Positions 1-9,456 are shown, numbered from the stretch's first letter. The stretch: 39,619 nt of DNA from an uncultured Oscillospiraceae bacterium (GCA_934597165.1 CAKTQP010000017.1:1-39619), one strand, 5' to 3'. Notes: generated by a model from the letters alone, not told the origin. Program-made: numbers and translations.

Positions 1-45
1 TCATCTTGTGCTACATTGAAGTATGCTCAAAATCAGGAGGCGCCT

Positions 46-777
46 ATGCAGTACACCGACATCACATCCCGCGCGTTGACCTATCTTCTCCGCTCCCCCC
101 ACCTCCACATCGACATGACCGAGGCCATCTACCGTGGCTTAGCGGAAATCCGTTACGCCCAGCCGGACGGCGTGCTGCTGCGCCTGCGTGCCCCCTGGAA
201 CGGGAGCACCTTCCTCTACGAGTGCTCTGCCGCCACCCCGGAGCGGAGCGCCGCCCTGTTGGAGCAGTTGGAGCCTCACGTCCCCCTGGTAGCCCACCAG
301 GAGTACACGGTGACCCAATACCAAGCCCTGCACCCCTGTATCACCCAACGCTGTCTGCAAGGCCAGTGGCCCTCCTTCACGCCGCCGGCACGGGATCCGG
401 AGGTGGAGATTTGGCCGCTGGATCTGGGGGACTTGCCTGTTGTGCTGGCGCATTATGACCTGATCCAGGACGAGGAAGAGCTGTCCTACCTCATCCGCGC
501 CGGACAGCTGTACGGCGCCTGTGTGGACGACCAGCTGGCAGGCTTTGCCGGCACCCACGTGGAGGGGACGCTGGGACTGCTGACCGTTCTGCCGGAGTAC
601 CGCCGCCGTGGGCTGGGTCTGGCGCTGGAACGCTACGTGATCCGCCAAGAGGTACGGCGGGGGCACATCCCCTTCTGTCAGATGTTCGACGACAACGACG
701 TTTCCCTGCACCTACAGCAAACGGTAGGCATGGAACTGCATCCGCAGCCCATCTGGTGGCTGCTCCCCCACACTTGA
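46..777 (+). CDS. GNAT-family N-acetyltransferase
   Basis: Predicted acyl-CoA-dependent N-acetyltransferase of 243 residues, acceptor unknown. The C-terminal half carries the GNAT core: the strand LGLLTVLPEYRRRGLGLALE fits motif A, in which the R-x-x-G-x-G/A loop holds the pyrophosphate of acetyl-CoA. The N-terminal half (about 1-120) is not recognised. The ATG at 46 is chosen because AGGAGG lies at 35-40, five bases upstream; a TTG at 16 is in frame but has no ribosome site. It is followed 22 bases later by a small XRE regulator on the same strand, so the two may be co-transcribed. The family is secure; the substrate cannot be told. Confidence 0.8.
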   Translation: MQYTDITSRALTYLLRSPHLHIDMTEAIYRGLAEIRYAQPDGVLLRLRAPWNGSTFLYECSAATPERSAALLEQLEPHVPLVAHQEYTVTQYQALHPCITQRCLQGQWPSFTPPARDPEVEIWPLDLGDLPVVLAHYDLIQDEEELSYLIRAGQLYGACVDDQLAGFAGTHVEGTLGLLTVLPEYRRRGLGLALERYVIRQEVRRGHIPFCQMFDDNDVSLHLQQTVGMELHPQPIWWLLPHT

Positions 778-799
778 CCCGGTTAGGAGGCCGTTTTCG

Positions 800-1219
800 A
801 TGACCAAACTCAGCGACAATCTCTTTCAGCTGCGCAAGCTCCACAACCTGACCCAAGAACAGGTGGCGGCAGAGCTAGGCGTCTCCCGTCAGGCGGTGGC
901 CAAGTGGGAAACCGGCGAGACCACCCCCGATCTGGGCAACTGCCTGGCGCTGGCGCAGTTTTACGACGTCTCTCTGGACGATCTGGTGCGCTTTGACTCC
1001 ACCCAGACCGGTCTGCCCTTCCCGCCCAAGGGGAAGTACTGCTTCGGCACGGTCACCGTCCAAGAGGATGGCACCATCCAGCTCCCCAGCCGTGCCCAGG
1101 ACATTTTCCACCTCCATCCTGGCGCTTCCGTCCTGCTGCTGGGGGACGAGGAACGGGGACTGGCAATTTTGAACGCCGACGCCATGCAGGAGCTTCAGAC
1201 CATGCTGGTGGACAAATAA
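800..1219 (+). CDS. XRE-family regulator with AbrB-like C-terminal part
   Basis: A 139-residue DNA-binding protein. Residues about 5-60 are a Cro/CI helix-turn-helix (LTQEQVAAELGVSRQAVAKWE is typical, followed by the usual TPDLGNCLALAQFYDVSLDDL). The C-terminal part, from about residue 80, contains GTVTVQEDGTIQLPSRAQ, which resembles the swapped-hairpin AbrB/SpoVT fold, a DNA-binding or dimerising domain. AGGAGG at 785-790 supports the ATG at 800. The gene ends just before a strong bidirectional terminator. It may regulate the upstream acetyltransferase, but nothing in the sequence proves that. Confidence 0.85.
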   Translation: MTKLSDNLFQLRKLHNLTQEQVAAELGVSRQAVAKWETGETTPDLGNCLALAQFYDVSLDDLVRFDSTQTGLPFPPKGKYCFGTVTVQEDGTIQLPSRAQDIFHLHPGASVLLLGDEERGLAILNADAMQELQTMLVDK

Positions 1220-1242
1220 CCCGCTTTTTTCGCACAAAAAAA

Positions 1243-1294
1243 CAGCCGACAAGGATGGCAGATGACTGCGCCTTGTCGGCTGATTTCTTTTTTT
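1243..1294. terminator. Bidirectional intrinsic terminator
   Basis: A 12-bp perfect stem (1243-1254 with 1271-1282, CAGCCGACAAGG/CCTTGTCGGCTG) is followed by a T-rich run at 1284-1294 and preceded by an A run at 1235-1242. It lies between convergent genes (XRE regulator on plus, PucR-type regulator on minus), so it probably ends both transcripts. Confidence 0.9.
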
Positions 1295-1304
1295 CGGTTT
1301 TCGG

Positions 1305-2396
1305 TCAGGATTTCACACCACGGGAGACCAGGTATTTCTTGACCATCAGCGCCACCTTGAAGGTGATGGCGTCGTCGAACTCTCTCAAGTCCAGGCCGGT
1401 GAGCTTCTTGATCTTCTCCAGACGGTAGACCAAGGTGTTCCGGTGGACAAAGAGCTTTCTGGCGGTCTCGGACACGTTCAGGTTGTTCTCAAAGAACTTG
1501 TTGATGGTGAACAGGGTCTCCTGATCCAGCGCGTCAATGGGGTTCTTCTTGAACACTTCCTGCAAAAACATCTCACACAGGGTGACCGGCAGCTGATAGA
1601 TCAGGCGGCCGATGCCCAGGTTATCGTAGTTGATGATGGAGCGCTCGGTCTCGAACACCTTGCCCACTTCAATGGCCATCTGGGCTTCCTTATAGATGCG
1701 GCCCAGGTCACGGATGTGGTCGGTGACGGTGCCGATGCCGATCATGATCTTCTGCTTCAGGTCGGCGTCCACGCCGTCCTTGATCTGCTGGGCGATCTTG
1801 ACCAGATCCTTCGCCACCGTCCCTTCGGGCACCTGCTTGACCAGGACCACGTCGTTCTCGTTCAGGGAGATGACATAGTCGTTCTGGCGGTCAGGGAAGA
1901 GGCTCTGCACGGCATCCACCAGAGAGACGTCGATGGGCTCGATGGCGCGCACCAGGAAGACGGCGCGACATACTTCAGAAGCCAGCTGCAATTCCTTTGC
2001 CCGGATGTAGATGTCACCCAACATGATGTTGTCGGTGATGATATTTTTAATGAACGTACCCTTGTCGTACTTCTCCTCATAGTAGCTCTTGACCCCGTTG
2101 AGGGCAACGGCAGCCATGCTACAGATGAGTTTTGCCTCCTGGTCTTCGCCCTGGACAAAGACGGCGTAGCCGAACTGGACACTCCAGCCGCCCAGGGATT
2201 TCAGGGTCTTGCCGTCAGCAGTGACCGTGGCATCTCGTTCACCGCTCAGCGCTGGGAGCACCTGGGTCATCTGTCCGCCAATGGATGGCAGATCGGTACA
2301 GGCAATGACATTTCCCTCCATATCAATGACCCCAACCATACGGTCGGTACTTTCTTTAAACTGTAAGACAATGCTCTGAAACAGCCGGTTGGACAT
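1305..2396 (-). CDS. PucR/CdaR-family transcriptional regulator
   Basis: A 363-residue regulator. The C-terminal about 60 residues form the PucR-type helix-turn-helix (ETARKLFVHRNTLVYRLEKI, then a GLDLREFDDA stretch), typical of CdaR/PucR sugar-diacid or purine-catabolism regulators. The N-terminal part (1-110) looks like a small ligand-sensing domain (GVIDMEGNVIACTDL), followed by a central GGDEF-like sensory region. The start is supported by AAAGGAG about 9 bases upstream. It has its own promoter (TTGATA-17-TATAAT), which overlaps the end of the upstream rsuA-like gene, so it can be expressed separately. The ligand is unknown. Confidence 0.85.
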   Translation of the reverse strand: MSNRLFQSIVLQFKESTDRMVGVIDMEGNVIACTDLPSIGGQMTQVLPALSGERDATVTADGKTLKSLGGWSVQFGYAVFVQGEDQEAKLICSMAAVALNGVKSYYEEKYDKGTFIKNIITDNIMLGDIYIRAKELQLASEVCRAVFLVRAIEPIDVSLVDAVQSLFPDRQNDYVISLNENDVVLVKQVPEGTVAKDLVKIAQQIKDGVDADLKQKIMIGIGTVTDHIRDLGRIYKEAQMAIEVGKVFETERSIINYDNLGIGRLIYQLPVTLCEMFLQEVFKKNPIDALDQETLFTINKFFENNLNVSETARKLFVHRNTLVYRLEKIKKLTGLDLREFDDAITFKVALMVKKYLVSRGVKS

Positions 2397-2464
2397 GGAA
2401 TCCGCTCCTTTCGCGCCACGGTGTTCAAACGGTTGACCCGTTCTTAGTGTTCTGTATCTTATAC

Positions 2465-2493
2465 ATTATACCGATTTTTTTTGACATTATCAA
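2465..2493 (-). promoter_or_regulatory. Sigma-70-type promoter for the PucR-type gene
   Basis: On the minus strand, TTGATA (2488-2493) and TATAAT (2465-2470) are separated by 17 bp. The -35 box overlaps the stop codon of the pseudouridine synthase gene. Confidence 0.75.
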
Positions 2494-3245
2494 TAGCTTT
2501 CCGGAAACTTTTTTCCTGTTTCCCGGCGCTCCCGCACAGCCTCCCGGAGGGCGTTCACTTCCCCCTCCGTCAACAGACGACACTGCCCCGGCAACAGTTC
2601 CGCCTCCAGGGACAGGGGGCCGAAGGTCTGTCGGTGCAGCGCGGTCACCGGTTTGCCCTGGGCGGCCAGCATCCGTTTCACCTGGTGGTATTTCCCCTCG
2701 TACAGGGTCACCTTGCACCGTCCCGGCTCCAGCGGCTCCAGCCCAGCCGGCAGGCACACCGTCCCGTCTCCCAAGGTCATCCCCTGGGCAAAGGCGGCCA
2801 CGTCAGCTTCGTCGGCTGTCCCGTCAATCTCCGCCAGGTACACCTTGGGCACGTGGTATTTGGGGCTCAACAGCTGGTGGGTCAGCGCCCCGTCATTGGT
2901 GAGCAGCAGCAGACCGGTGGTGTCCTTGTCCAGCCGTCCCACAGGGGCGACGCCCTGTTTGCGATAGGGTTCCGGAAGCAGATCCAGGACGGTCTTCTGA
3001 CGCCGGTCCTCGGTGGCAGTCAGGACGCCGGCGGGCTTGTGCAATAAGAGGTAGCAATTTGCCTGCCAGGTGAGCGCTTCTCCGCAGACGGTCACTTTCG
3101 CCTGCTCTGGGTCCACCTTCTCCTCCGGCTTCCGCACCGCTCGTCCGTCCACCAGCACCTGACCCTTCCGGATCAGCTCCTTGGCCTCCTTGCGGCTCCA
3201 CCGACCGGTGTCACCCAGCAGCTTGTCCACCCGCTGCACGCCCAT
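2490..3245 (-). CDS. rsuA: RsuA-family ribosomal pseudouridine synthase
   Basis: A 251-residue enzyme predicted to isomerise a specific uridine of rRNA (RsuA modifies U516 of 16S rRNA). An N-terminal S4 RNA-binding domain (about 1-60: MGVQRVDKLLGDTGRWSRKE) precedes the catalytic domain. The family signature GRLDKDTTGLLLLTNDG contains the catalytic Asp, and the later KYHQVKRML motif is also typical. Length fits the family. It lies downstream of sigG on the same strand with a weak hairpin between them. Assignment to RsuA rather than RluB/E/F is from overall length and motif and is less certain than the superfamily. Confidence 0.88.
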   Translation of the reverse strand: MGVQRVDKLLGDTGRWSRKEAKELIRKGQVLVDGRAVRKPEEKVDPEQAKVTVCGEALTWQANCYLLLHKPAGVLTATEDRRQKTVLDLLPEPYRKQGVAPVGRLDKDTTGLLLLTNDGALTHQLLSPKYHVPKVYLAEIDGTADEADVAAFAQGMTLGDGTVCLPAGLEPLEPGRCKVTLYEGKYHQVKRMLAAQGKPVTALHRQTFGPLSLEAELLPGQCRLLTEGEVNALREAVRERRETGKKFPESY

Positions 3246-3314
3246 AGCCCACGCTCCTCTCCCTGTTTTTTCTCATTATAACAGGTTTGTCCGCCCTTTG
3301 CATCATCCGTTCGC

Positions 3315-3346
3315 CAAAAAGAAAGACCGGAATTTGTTTCTTCCGG
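3315..3346 (-). terminator. Weak intrinsic terminator after sigG
   Basis: A six-bp stem (3327-3332 with 3341-3346, CCGGAA/TTCCGG) is followed on the minus strand by a pyrimidine-rich T run (complement of 3315-3326). It lies between the sigG stop and the rsuA-like start. The stem is short, so read-through is likely. Confidence 0.5.
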
Positions 3347-3361
3347 CCAATGTCGGACAGC

Positions 3362-4135
3362 TCATAACGCTTTCCGAATCTGCTTTAGGGCGTTCTTCTC
3401 CAGCCGGGACACCTGTGCCTGGGAAATGCCCACCTCTTTGGACACCTCCATTTGGGTCTTCCCCTGGAAGAACCGCAGCTTCAAAATTCGCTGCTCCCGT
3501 TCCCCCAGCTGTCCCATGGCCTCCCGCAGCGCCAGGTGGTTGAGCCACTGTTCGTCGCAGTTTTTGTCGTCCCGCACCTGATCCATCACGCAGATGGCGT
3601 CGCCGCCGTCGGAGTAGATGGGCTCGTACAGGGAGATGGGGTCGCTGATGGCGTCCAGGGCGAAGACCACATCCTCCCGCCGCAGCTCCAGTCGTTTGGC
3701 GATCTCCTCGATGCTCGGCTCTTTCTGGTGCTCCCGCAGGTAGTTCTCCCGGGTCTTGAGCACCTTATAGGCCACATCCCGCATGGAGCGGCTGACCCGG
3801 ATGGCGGAGGAATCCCGCAGGAACCGGCGAATTTCCCCGGCGATCATGGGCACGCCGTAGGTGGAAAAGCGGACGGAGAACTGCTCGGCATCAAAGTGGT
3901 CGATGGCCTTGATGAGACCGATGCAGCCGATCTGGAACAGGTCGTCCATGTTCTCCCCGCGCCCGGAAAACCGCTGGATGACCGAGAGCACCAGGCGCAG
4001 ATTCCCCTCGATCATCTGCTGCCTGGCCTCCTGGTCGCCATGCTTGACCCGCTTGAGCAGTTCGGTCATCTCTTCGTTCTTCAACACCTTCAGCTTGGAC
4101 GTGTTGACCCCACAGATCTCTACTTTCCCCTGCAT
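3362..4135 (-). CDS. sigG: Sporulation sigma factor SigG
   Basis: A 257-residue late forespore sigma factor. The N-terminal VEICGVNTSKLKVLKNEEM is almost diagnostic for SigG. Region 2 follows (NLRLVLSVIQRF, DDLFQIGCIGLIKAIDHFD, STYGVPMIAGEIRRFLRDSS), then region 3, then region 4 with FFQGKTQMEVSKEVGISQAQ and VSRLEKNALKQIRK. It directs RNA polymerase to forespore genes after engulfment, so the organism carries spore-formation machinery. A GGGAGGAAG ribosome site precedes the ATG. It is not next to a visible sigE or spoIIGA here; the downstream neighbour is the rsuA-like gene. Confidence 0.95.
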   Translation of the reverse strand: MQGKVEICGVNTSKLKVLKNEEMTELLKRVKHGDQEARQQMIEGNLRLVLSVIQRFSGRGENMDDLFQIGCIGLIKAIDHFDAEQFSVRFSTYGVPMIAGEIRRFLRDSSAIRVSRSMRDVAYKVLKTRENYLREHQKEPSIEEIAKRLELRREDVVFALDAISDPISLYEPIYSDGGDAICVMDQVRDDKNCDEQWLNHLALREAMGQLGEREQRILKLRFFQGKTQMEVSKEVGISQAQVSRLEKNALKQIRKAL

Positions 4136-4222
4136 CCTGACTTCCTCCCGCCTTTTAAGACTGTCTCTAGTCTTTCCAGACCTGGAAGTTTCATGCTGTC
4201 AAAGGTTGGGTGGTTTTGCCGC

Positions 4223-4254
4223 AAAAAAACGCCCCCGGACGGAGCGTCCGGGGG
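4223..4254 (-). terminator. Strong intrinsic terminator
   Basis: A ten-bp GC-rich stem (4232-4241 with 4245-4254, three-base loop) is followed on the minus strand by seven T (complement of 4223-4229). It lies just downstream of the broken fibronectin-like lipoprotein gene. Confidence 0.92.
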
Positions 4255-4281
4255 TGTCGTGTTGATTTGGATCTGTTTGGG

Positions 4282-6300
4282 TCAGGTGGTGAAGCGGAGG
4301 ATCTGGGAATCACCACTGTAATAGTAGGTCTTCCCGGACTTCTGATAGGCGCGGATGTAGTACCGGTACTCCGCCCCCGTGGTCAGCTTGGCGTCCACCC
4401 ACTTGATGGTCTTGTTGGTGCCGATGCTCTTGGCACGTTCCCATTTGCCGCCGTTGATCTGACGGTAGATGTGGTAGCCAGCGGCACTCTTGTTCTGATT
4501 CCAGGTCAGGATGCCGTTGCTGCCGCTCCGGCCGCCCTTGAGGGTGGGCGTGGTCAGGTAGACGTACTTCCCTTCCCGTCCCGCGGTCTTCCACTCCTTG
4601 CCGTCCTTGGTCTTGATGTACGCCTCCACCTTGAAGGTGTAGGTGGTGCCGTTGGTCAGGCCGCCGTAGCGATAACCGTAGCTGGATTTGTCGTTGTTCT
4701 TTACCGTGGTCACTTTCTTCCACTTGCCGTTGCCGGATTTCCGCCACACGTAGTAACCGTCAGCGTTCTTGACTTTGGACCAATCCAGCACCAAGGCGTT
4801 GTTGCTGGCACTGACGCTGGTCTTGGGTGCCGAGGGTCTCCAGTAGGTGACGGTGGTGGAGGGGATGCTCTGGTAGGTCTTTTTGCCCTTGGTCAGGGTG
4901 GCGATGACCACGTAGGTACAGCATTTCCCGTACTTGTTGGTGCCTGCGGTCTTGTCGGTGTAGGAAGTGGTGGAATTTTTCTTGATCTTAAAACTTTGGT
5001 GATCTTCCCATTCTCGTCCAGCCGGTTGACCTGGTAGCCGCTGGCCTTGCTGTTCTTCTTCCAGCTGATCTTGATGGATTTTGCATTGGCAGTCAGCTTC
5101 ACGCCGCTGGGACGGGAGAGGAAAGCCAACGCCCGCTCGCCGGATGAAACGGAGTAGTCGTAACGCCCCGCTTCCATTGCGTTGGTGTACGCGAAGACCT
5201 TGTAGGTGTAAACGGTGCCGTTGTCCACCTTCTTGTCCAGGTACTGGCTGGTGCTGCCCTTGGACACCCGGGTGAGCACTTTCCACTTGCCATTGCCCGC
5301 CCGACGTCTGATCTCATAGCCGTCCGCCTTTTTATCCGGCTTCCACGTCAGCCGGAGGCCGCTGTTGGTGCATTCCAGATTGGTGATGGTGGGCTTGCTG
5401 GGAACGTAGAAGGAGACCTCCTTGGAGGTGCGGGTAAACTCCAAGCCGGAGCCATGGATGGGGGACGGGATTTGGTTATAATGTTCCATGACCACGGAAT
5501 ACCGGTAGGTCTTGCCGCTGGTGAGCTTGGCCGCGTCCTTGTCGATCAGGGTCACGAAATCCTTCTTTTGCCTATTCCAGCTCTTGCTGTCCACCCGCTT
5601 CCCATCTCGATAGAGCGACGCGCTGTGTTGGGCGCAGAGTGCGCTGGAAGCCTCATTGGGGTTGAACGCGACCCACACATCGCCATCGAAGGAGGCGATC
5701 TCTTGAATATCAGGATTCGCCTGATAGCGCACCTTCTGGGCAGTGGCCTCTGCCGTCTGCACATTCCCATTGATCCGGTAATAGGCCGTGACGGACATGG
5801 TGTAGTATGCCCCGTTTTTGGTGGCGGTGCTGTCCAGGTACTTTGTCACATCGCCGCCCAGCCTGTGCTTGTTGCCTTTGGTGTCGGTCACATCGTAATA
5901 CAGCGCGCCGTCATCGGGATACCACTTCGCCCAGATGCCCTCCGCTTCGGATTCGCACCGGATCCTTACGTAGGGATACAGCATGCTGCCCCCCACCAAT
6001 ACGGTTTCTGCTGCATCGCTATAATCCACCTTGACCTGATACCACCGATTTTTCTCCTGGTCGATCCTGCCGGTCAGACTCCCGTCGTCCGTCCAACTGC
6101 ATTCGGACAGGTTCCGCGCTACGGTTTGATAGTTCTCGCCGTCGTCGGAATAGCGCACTCATCTTTCCCCAGGTGCCCACTTTGACCTGGTCGCCCAGGT
6201 ACTTGCCCAGGTTGGCGTCCTCCTTGGCCGCTCCGCCGCCGCAGGCGGTGAGGGTCAGCAGCAGGCACAGTGCCGTCAGTATCCGCATTGCTTTCTTCAT
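4282..6300 (-). pseudogene. Fibronectin-like repeat lipoprotein, two frameshifts
   Basis: The reading begins at 6300 with a lipoprotein signal peptide (MKKAMRILTALCLLLTLTAC, the Cys being the lipobox) and a good AAAGGAG site. It shifts frame near 6155-6165, runs to about 4990, then shifts back to the first frame and ends at 4282. Protein similarity continues across both breaks. At least four fibronectin-III-like units are visible, each with a G-Y-x-x-x-R core (GYEIRRRAGNGKWK, GYQVNRLDENGKI, GYYVWRKSGNGKWK, GYHIYRQINGGKW) and a Y-x-Y/F-x-V-x-A-Y end. This would be a surface-anchored adhesion or scaffold protein. The second break lies in a short A/T run (4988-4998). The two shifts could be real decay, phase-variable slippage or assembly error. 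Confidence 0.75.
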
Positions 6301-6346
6301 GTCAAACTCCTTTTCCGTGTGTGTTTTTTCCTACGCTCACTGTGGT

Positions 6347-7810
6347 TTATTCCAATTTCGGCAGCTCCGCCTGGTCAGACCAATAGCGGCGATACCCATC
6401 ATCGTACCAAGCCGTCTCCCCTATGTTGGTCTTGCCCAGGGCAGCGTCCAGTTCCTTGCCGCAGGCGTCGATGACGTCCTTTTCAAAGTAGACCTGATTG
6501 ATGTACTCTTTCCCCTCGCTGACAAATCCCTTATCCAGCTTGGGCAGCTCTTTCGCGCTATGGCACCAGGTCATGTAGAGGCCGTCGATGTGGCAGGAAC
6601 CGAAGGCGCGGTCGCCGACGCTCTTGAGGGTGCTGGGCAGGGTGACCTTGACGAACAGGGGGATGTCATCGCCCTCCAGCAGCTTGGACTTGACCTTTTC
6701 CACACCCTCGTCATTCAAGGTGTAGAAGTACAGCTCCTTCTCTGTCTCCCGGTAGCCTGCACCGAAGAAGGCATAGGGTTCGATGGTCTCCACCCCTTCT
6801 GCCACGTCGATGGTCTTCAGGTTCTTGCACTGATAGAAAGCCTCCTCGGGCACGGTCTTCAGGGTGCCGGGAATGGTGACCTCGCTGATACCAGCGTTCT
6901 GAAAGGCGCCCTTGCCCATGGTCTCCACCTGCTTCAGGTCGATGGCCTTCAGGCCGGGACGCAGGGCGAAGGCGTTCTCGCCCATCTCTTTCAGGCTCTC
7001 CGGCAAGATCACTTCCATCGGCTCCTGGCCTACAGGCGCATCCACCCAGGCGCAGGAGGCAAAATCCTTGCCCAGCTTGGTGCAGCCTTCCCCAATGGTC
7101 AGCTTGCCGACCTTGACGCCGGCCATGATCTGCTCGGCGGACAGGTCGCAGTTGCCGCCCAGCTGGACGGTGGCGAAGTGGACTTCCTGGAGGGCGTTCT
7201 TGCCGAAGGTCACGTTGTCGCCGCACTGGAACTTGCCGCCGGAACCGGCTCGCACAAAGGCGTGCTCGCCCACCAGGTTCACGCCGTCCGGCAGGGTCAC
7301 GTCGCCCAGCTTGCCGCAGTCCTCAAAGGCGTAGTTGCCGATCTCGGACAGGGATGCGGGGAACCCACCGGATTCCAGGCTGGTGCAGCCGCTGAAGGCG
7401 TTGCTGTCGATGGTGGTCAGGCCGTCGCTGTAGTGGACGGTCTTCAACTTCTCGCAGCCCTCAAAGGCACGGGAGCCGATATAGGTCAGGCTGGAGGGCA
7501 GGGTGACGTTGGTCAGGTTCTTGCAGTCCTGGAAGGCAGCGTAGTCCAGGGTGGTGATGCCTTCGGCCAGGGTGACCGAGGTGATGTCCTTGTTGCCCCG
7601 GAAGGCGTCGCTGCGGACAGTGGTGATGCTGTATTTGCCGATGGTGGCGGGGATGGTGATGTCCTTTTTGTCCCCGGAGTAGGCGGAGAGCCGACCGGTC
7701 TCGTCGCACTCAAAGCCGTCCGCGTCCACCCGTTCCTTGTTGGGGTCCGCAAACTGGTCCGCGTCCAGCTTGATGCTGTTCATGACGCCGGTCATCTCTT
7801 CCCCGTTGCA
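6347..7810 (-). pseudogene. Leucine-rich-repeat (BspA-type) lipoprotein lacking its signal peptide
   Basis: About 487 residues of BspA-like leucine-rich repeats with the recurring core T-x-I-x-x-x-A-F-x-x-C-x-x-L (ITTLDYAAFQDCKNLTNVTL, LTYIGSRAFEGCEKLKTV, LTTIDSNAFSGCTSLESG). Such proteins are usually secreted or lipid-anchored and bind other surfaces. Here the reading frame runs upstream only to a TGC codon at 7810, followed by N-G-E-E-M, which looks like the first residues of a mature lipoprotein. The expected signal peptide is missing, and response-regulator sequence in another frame abuts it. The ATG at 7795 has no well-spaced ribosome site. Probably non-functional for export, though still translatable. 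Confidence 0.7.
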
Positions 7811-8027
7811 GGGTCTCCCGAAGCTGGAGTCGCTCCTCCAGCTTCCAGGGGGAACAGCCGGTCACCTCCAAGATCACCGCGTAGGCGTGACAGGAGCGGC
7901 ACAAGGCGACCGTGTCCTTGGAATGCTCTGATTGGAGCACCAGAAAATCCGGCTCACTCCCTTCCAACGCCTGTGAGATCGCCTGGGCGAACATCGCGTA
8001 CTGCAAATCCAATACAACCCTTCGCAT
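7811..8027 (-). pseudogene. Truncated response-regulator receiver fragment
   Basis: Starts with a good AAAGGAG site and ATG and encodes about 72 residues resembling the first half of a receiver domain (MRRVVLDLQYAMFAQAISQAL, then a hydrophobic YAVILEVTG strand ending PWKLEERLQLRETLQ). The second half of the receiver and any DNA-binding domain are absent. The frame continues about 35 codons into the LRR gene out of phase and ends at 7710. This fits a deletion that joined the front of a regulator gene to the body of a lipoprotein gene. Confidence 0.65.
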
Positions 8028-8157
8028 GGCACCAACTCCTTTCCTTGTCGCTCTGTTCCCATTCTCTACTTTTCATTGTACGAATTTCCCCCCGTCTGCA
8101 CCCCCTACTTTTGTACAGGTTTTCAGATTTTCTGCCTATCTCCCTGTCAAGACAAAA

Positions 8158-8201
8158 GAAAAAAGCCTCCGTACCACCACAAAAAGGATGATACGGAGGC
8201 T
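8158..8201 (-). terminator. Intrinsic terminator after XRE membrane regulator
   Basis: A ten-bp stem (8164-8173 with 8192-8201, AGCCTCCGTA/TACGGAGGCT) is followed on the minus strand by a T-rich tail (complement of 8154-8163). T residues also follow on the plus strand. It separates the XRE gene from the truncated regulator. Confidence 0.88.
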
Positions 8202-8220
8202 TTTTCCTCTCATATTGAAG

Positions 8221-8736
8221 TTATCGCTCCGCTTTCTTCCGCGTCAGCACCACGCCCACAACGGCTCCGAGCAAGACCACCGGCGCCAGCCGGACGAACA
8301 GCCACTCAAAGACATGAAACGCAGCGCCGAACACCGCGGTCTCCGGGTCGTGATAGTCCCAGCTCAGATAGGGGCTGTCCAGCCCGAACAGGACGGCGGC
8401 AATGACCACGATGACCACGCACAGGGCGATCAACAGCCAGTGGAGCACCCTTCGTTTCGCTTCCGCCCGCTGCGCCAGCTGCAAGTTGAGCACCTCCAGC
8501 TTTTCCGAGATGGCTTTCAGGTCGTCCGCCTCCGGCACGACTATGGTCTCCCCCAGCAGGGTGCTCACCGGGGTCTCCAGCACTTGGGAGATGGTGAGCA
8601 GCTGGTCGGAATCGGGCACCGACAGACCCTGTTCCCATTTGGAGATGGTCTGCCGCACCACGTGGAGCTTGACAGCCAGCTCTTCCTGAGACAGCCCCTT
8701 GGCTTTTCTGAGTGTTTTCAGGTTTTCCTTTAACAT
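8221..8736 (-). CDS. XRE-family regulator with C-terminal membrane segments
   Basis: A 171-residue protein. Residues 1-60 are a Cro/CI helix-turn-helix (GLSQEELAVKLHVVRQTISK is textbook). After a linker come two hydrophobic segments, about 105-125 (LLIALCVVIVVIAAVLFGL) and about 145-165 (LFVRLAPVVLLGAVVGVVL), so the regulator is probably membrane-tethered and may sense envelope or bilayer changes. The start at 8736 (MLKENLK) is chosen over an ATG 22 codons upstream, because AAAGGTGG lies at the right distance and the helix-turn-helix family normally begins here. Target genes are unknown. Confidence 0.85.
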   Translation of the reverse strand: MLKENLKTLRKAKGLSQEELAVKLHVVRQTISKWEQGLSVPDSDQLLTISQVLETPVSTLLGETIVVPEADDLKAISEKLEVLNLQLAQRAEAKRRVLHWLLIALCVVIVVIAAVLFGLDSPYLSWDYHDPETAVFGAAFHVFEWLFVRLAPVVLLGAVVGVVLTRKKAER

Positions 8737-8823
8737 CGGAATCCCACCTTTCTTCCTGTCGTTGCCTCGATTGTACGCAGAACGCCCCGTTGCCGCAAGC
8801 AATGGAGATTAACATCTCCTATT

Positions 8824-9456
8824 TTATGGCTCTTCCGCCAAATCTACCACCAATTTTGCCTCACTGGCGGCCAATGCCAGCTGGAGCTTGTTCTTCAGAT
8901 TGGTCTTTTGGAGCATATTGGTCACGTGGTACTTCACCGTGGTCACCTCGATGCCCAAGGTCTGGGCGATGCCGCTGTAGGACATCCCCCGCACCAGACA
9001 GCGCAGCACCTTCATCTCCCCTTTGGTGAACTCAGTGCTCACCGCCGTGCCGATCTCCACTCCCGGCGGCGCGTCTGGAAAGACCCGTTCCCCGGCCATG
9101 GTGCGCCGCACCACCTCCATCAGGGTCTCCTCCTCGCTGTCCTTGTACCACAGACTGTCCGCCCCGGCGGCTTTGGCACGGCGGAGCACCTCGTAGTCCA
9201 CCAGGGATGTGACCACTACAATTTTGATGGACGGGTGCGCCTGCTTGATTTTCTCCACCGCCGTCAAGCCGTTCTCCCGGTGCTCAGTCTGGACATCCAT
9301 CAAGATCAGGTCGAACGGTCCCCCGTCGCACAGGTCGGGCGCTCGGTTGGCGCCGGTAAGAGAGGCAGCCACTTGGTAGCCTTCCTCCTTTTCAATGTAG
9401 CTCTCCAACAGGCTGCGGATGAGCTTCTGATCCTCCACGATCATCACTTGTATCAT
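8824..9456 (-). CDS. NarL/FixJ-type response regulator
   Basis: A 210-residue two-component response regulator. Receiver domain residues 1-120 (MIQVMIVEDQKLIRSLLESY, phospho-acceptor Asp in DLILMDVQ, conserved T/S in VVVTS, Lys in LWYKDS) are joined to a LuxR-type helix-turn-helix (EMKVLRCLVRGMSYSGIAQT, VTTVKYHVTNMLQKTNLKNK). The start overlaps the end of the upstream kinase by four bases (ATGA type), so the two are translationally coupled and are the natural partner pair. Confidence 0.92.
   Translation of the reverse strand: MIQVMIVEDQKLIRSLLESYIEKEEGYQVAASLTGANRAPDLCDGGPFDLILMDVQTEHRENGLTAVEKIKQAHPSIKIVVVTSLVDYEVLRRAKAAGADSLWYKDSEEETLMEVVRRTMAGERVFPDAPPGVEIGTAVSTEFTKGEMKVLRCLVRGMSYSGIAQTLGIEVTTVKYHVTNMLQKTNLKNKLQLALAASEAKLVVDLAEEP

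Noticed and set aside
6173..8191. A 672-codon plus-strand reading frame opposite the LRR and regulator genes
   Set aside because: It is the antisense shadow of a repetitive high-GC gene; it lacks a ribosome site and recognisable domains. The same holds for the long antisense frames at 14997-16964, 18412-20148 and 20188-22683.
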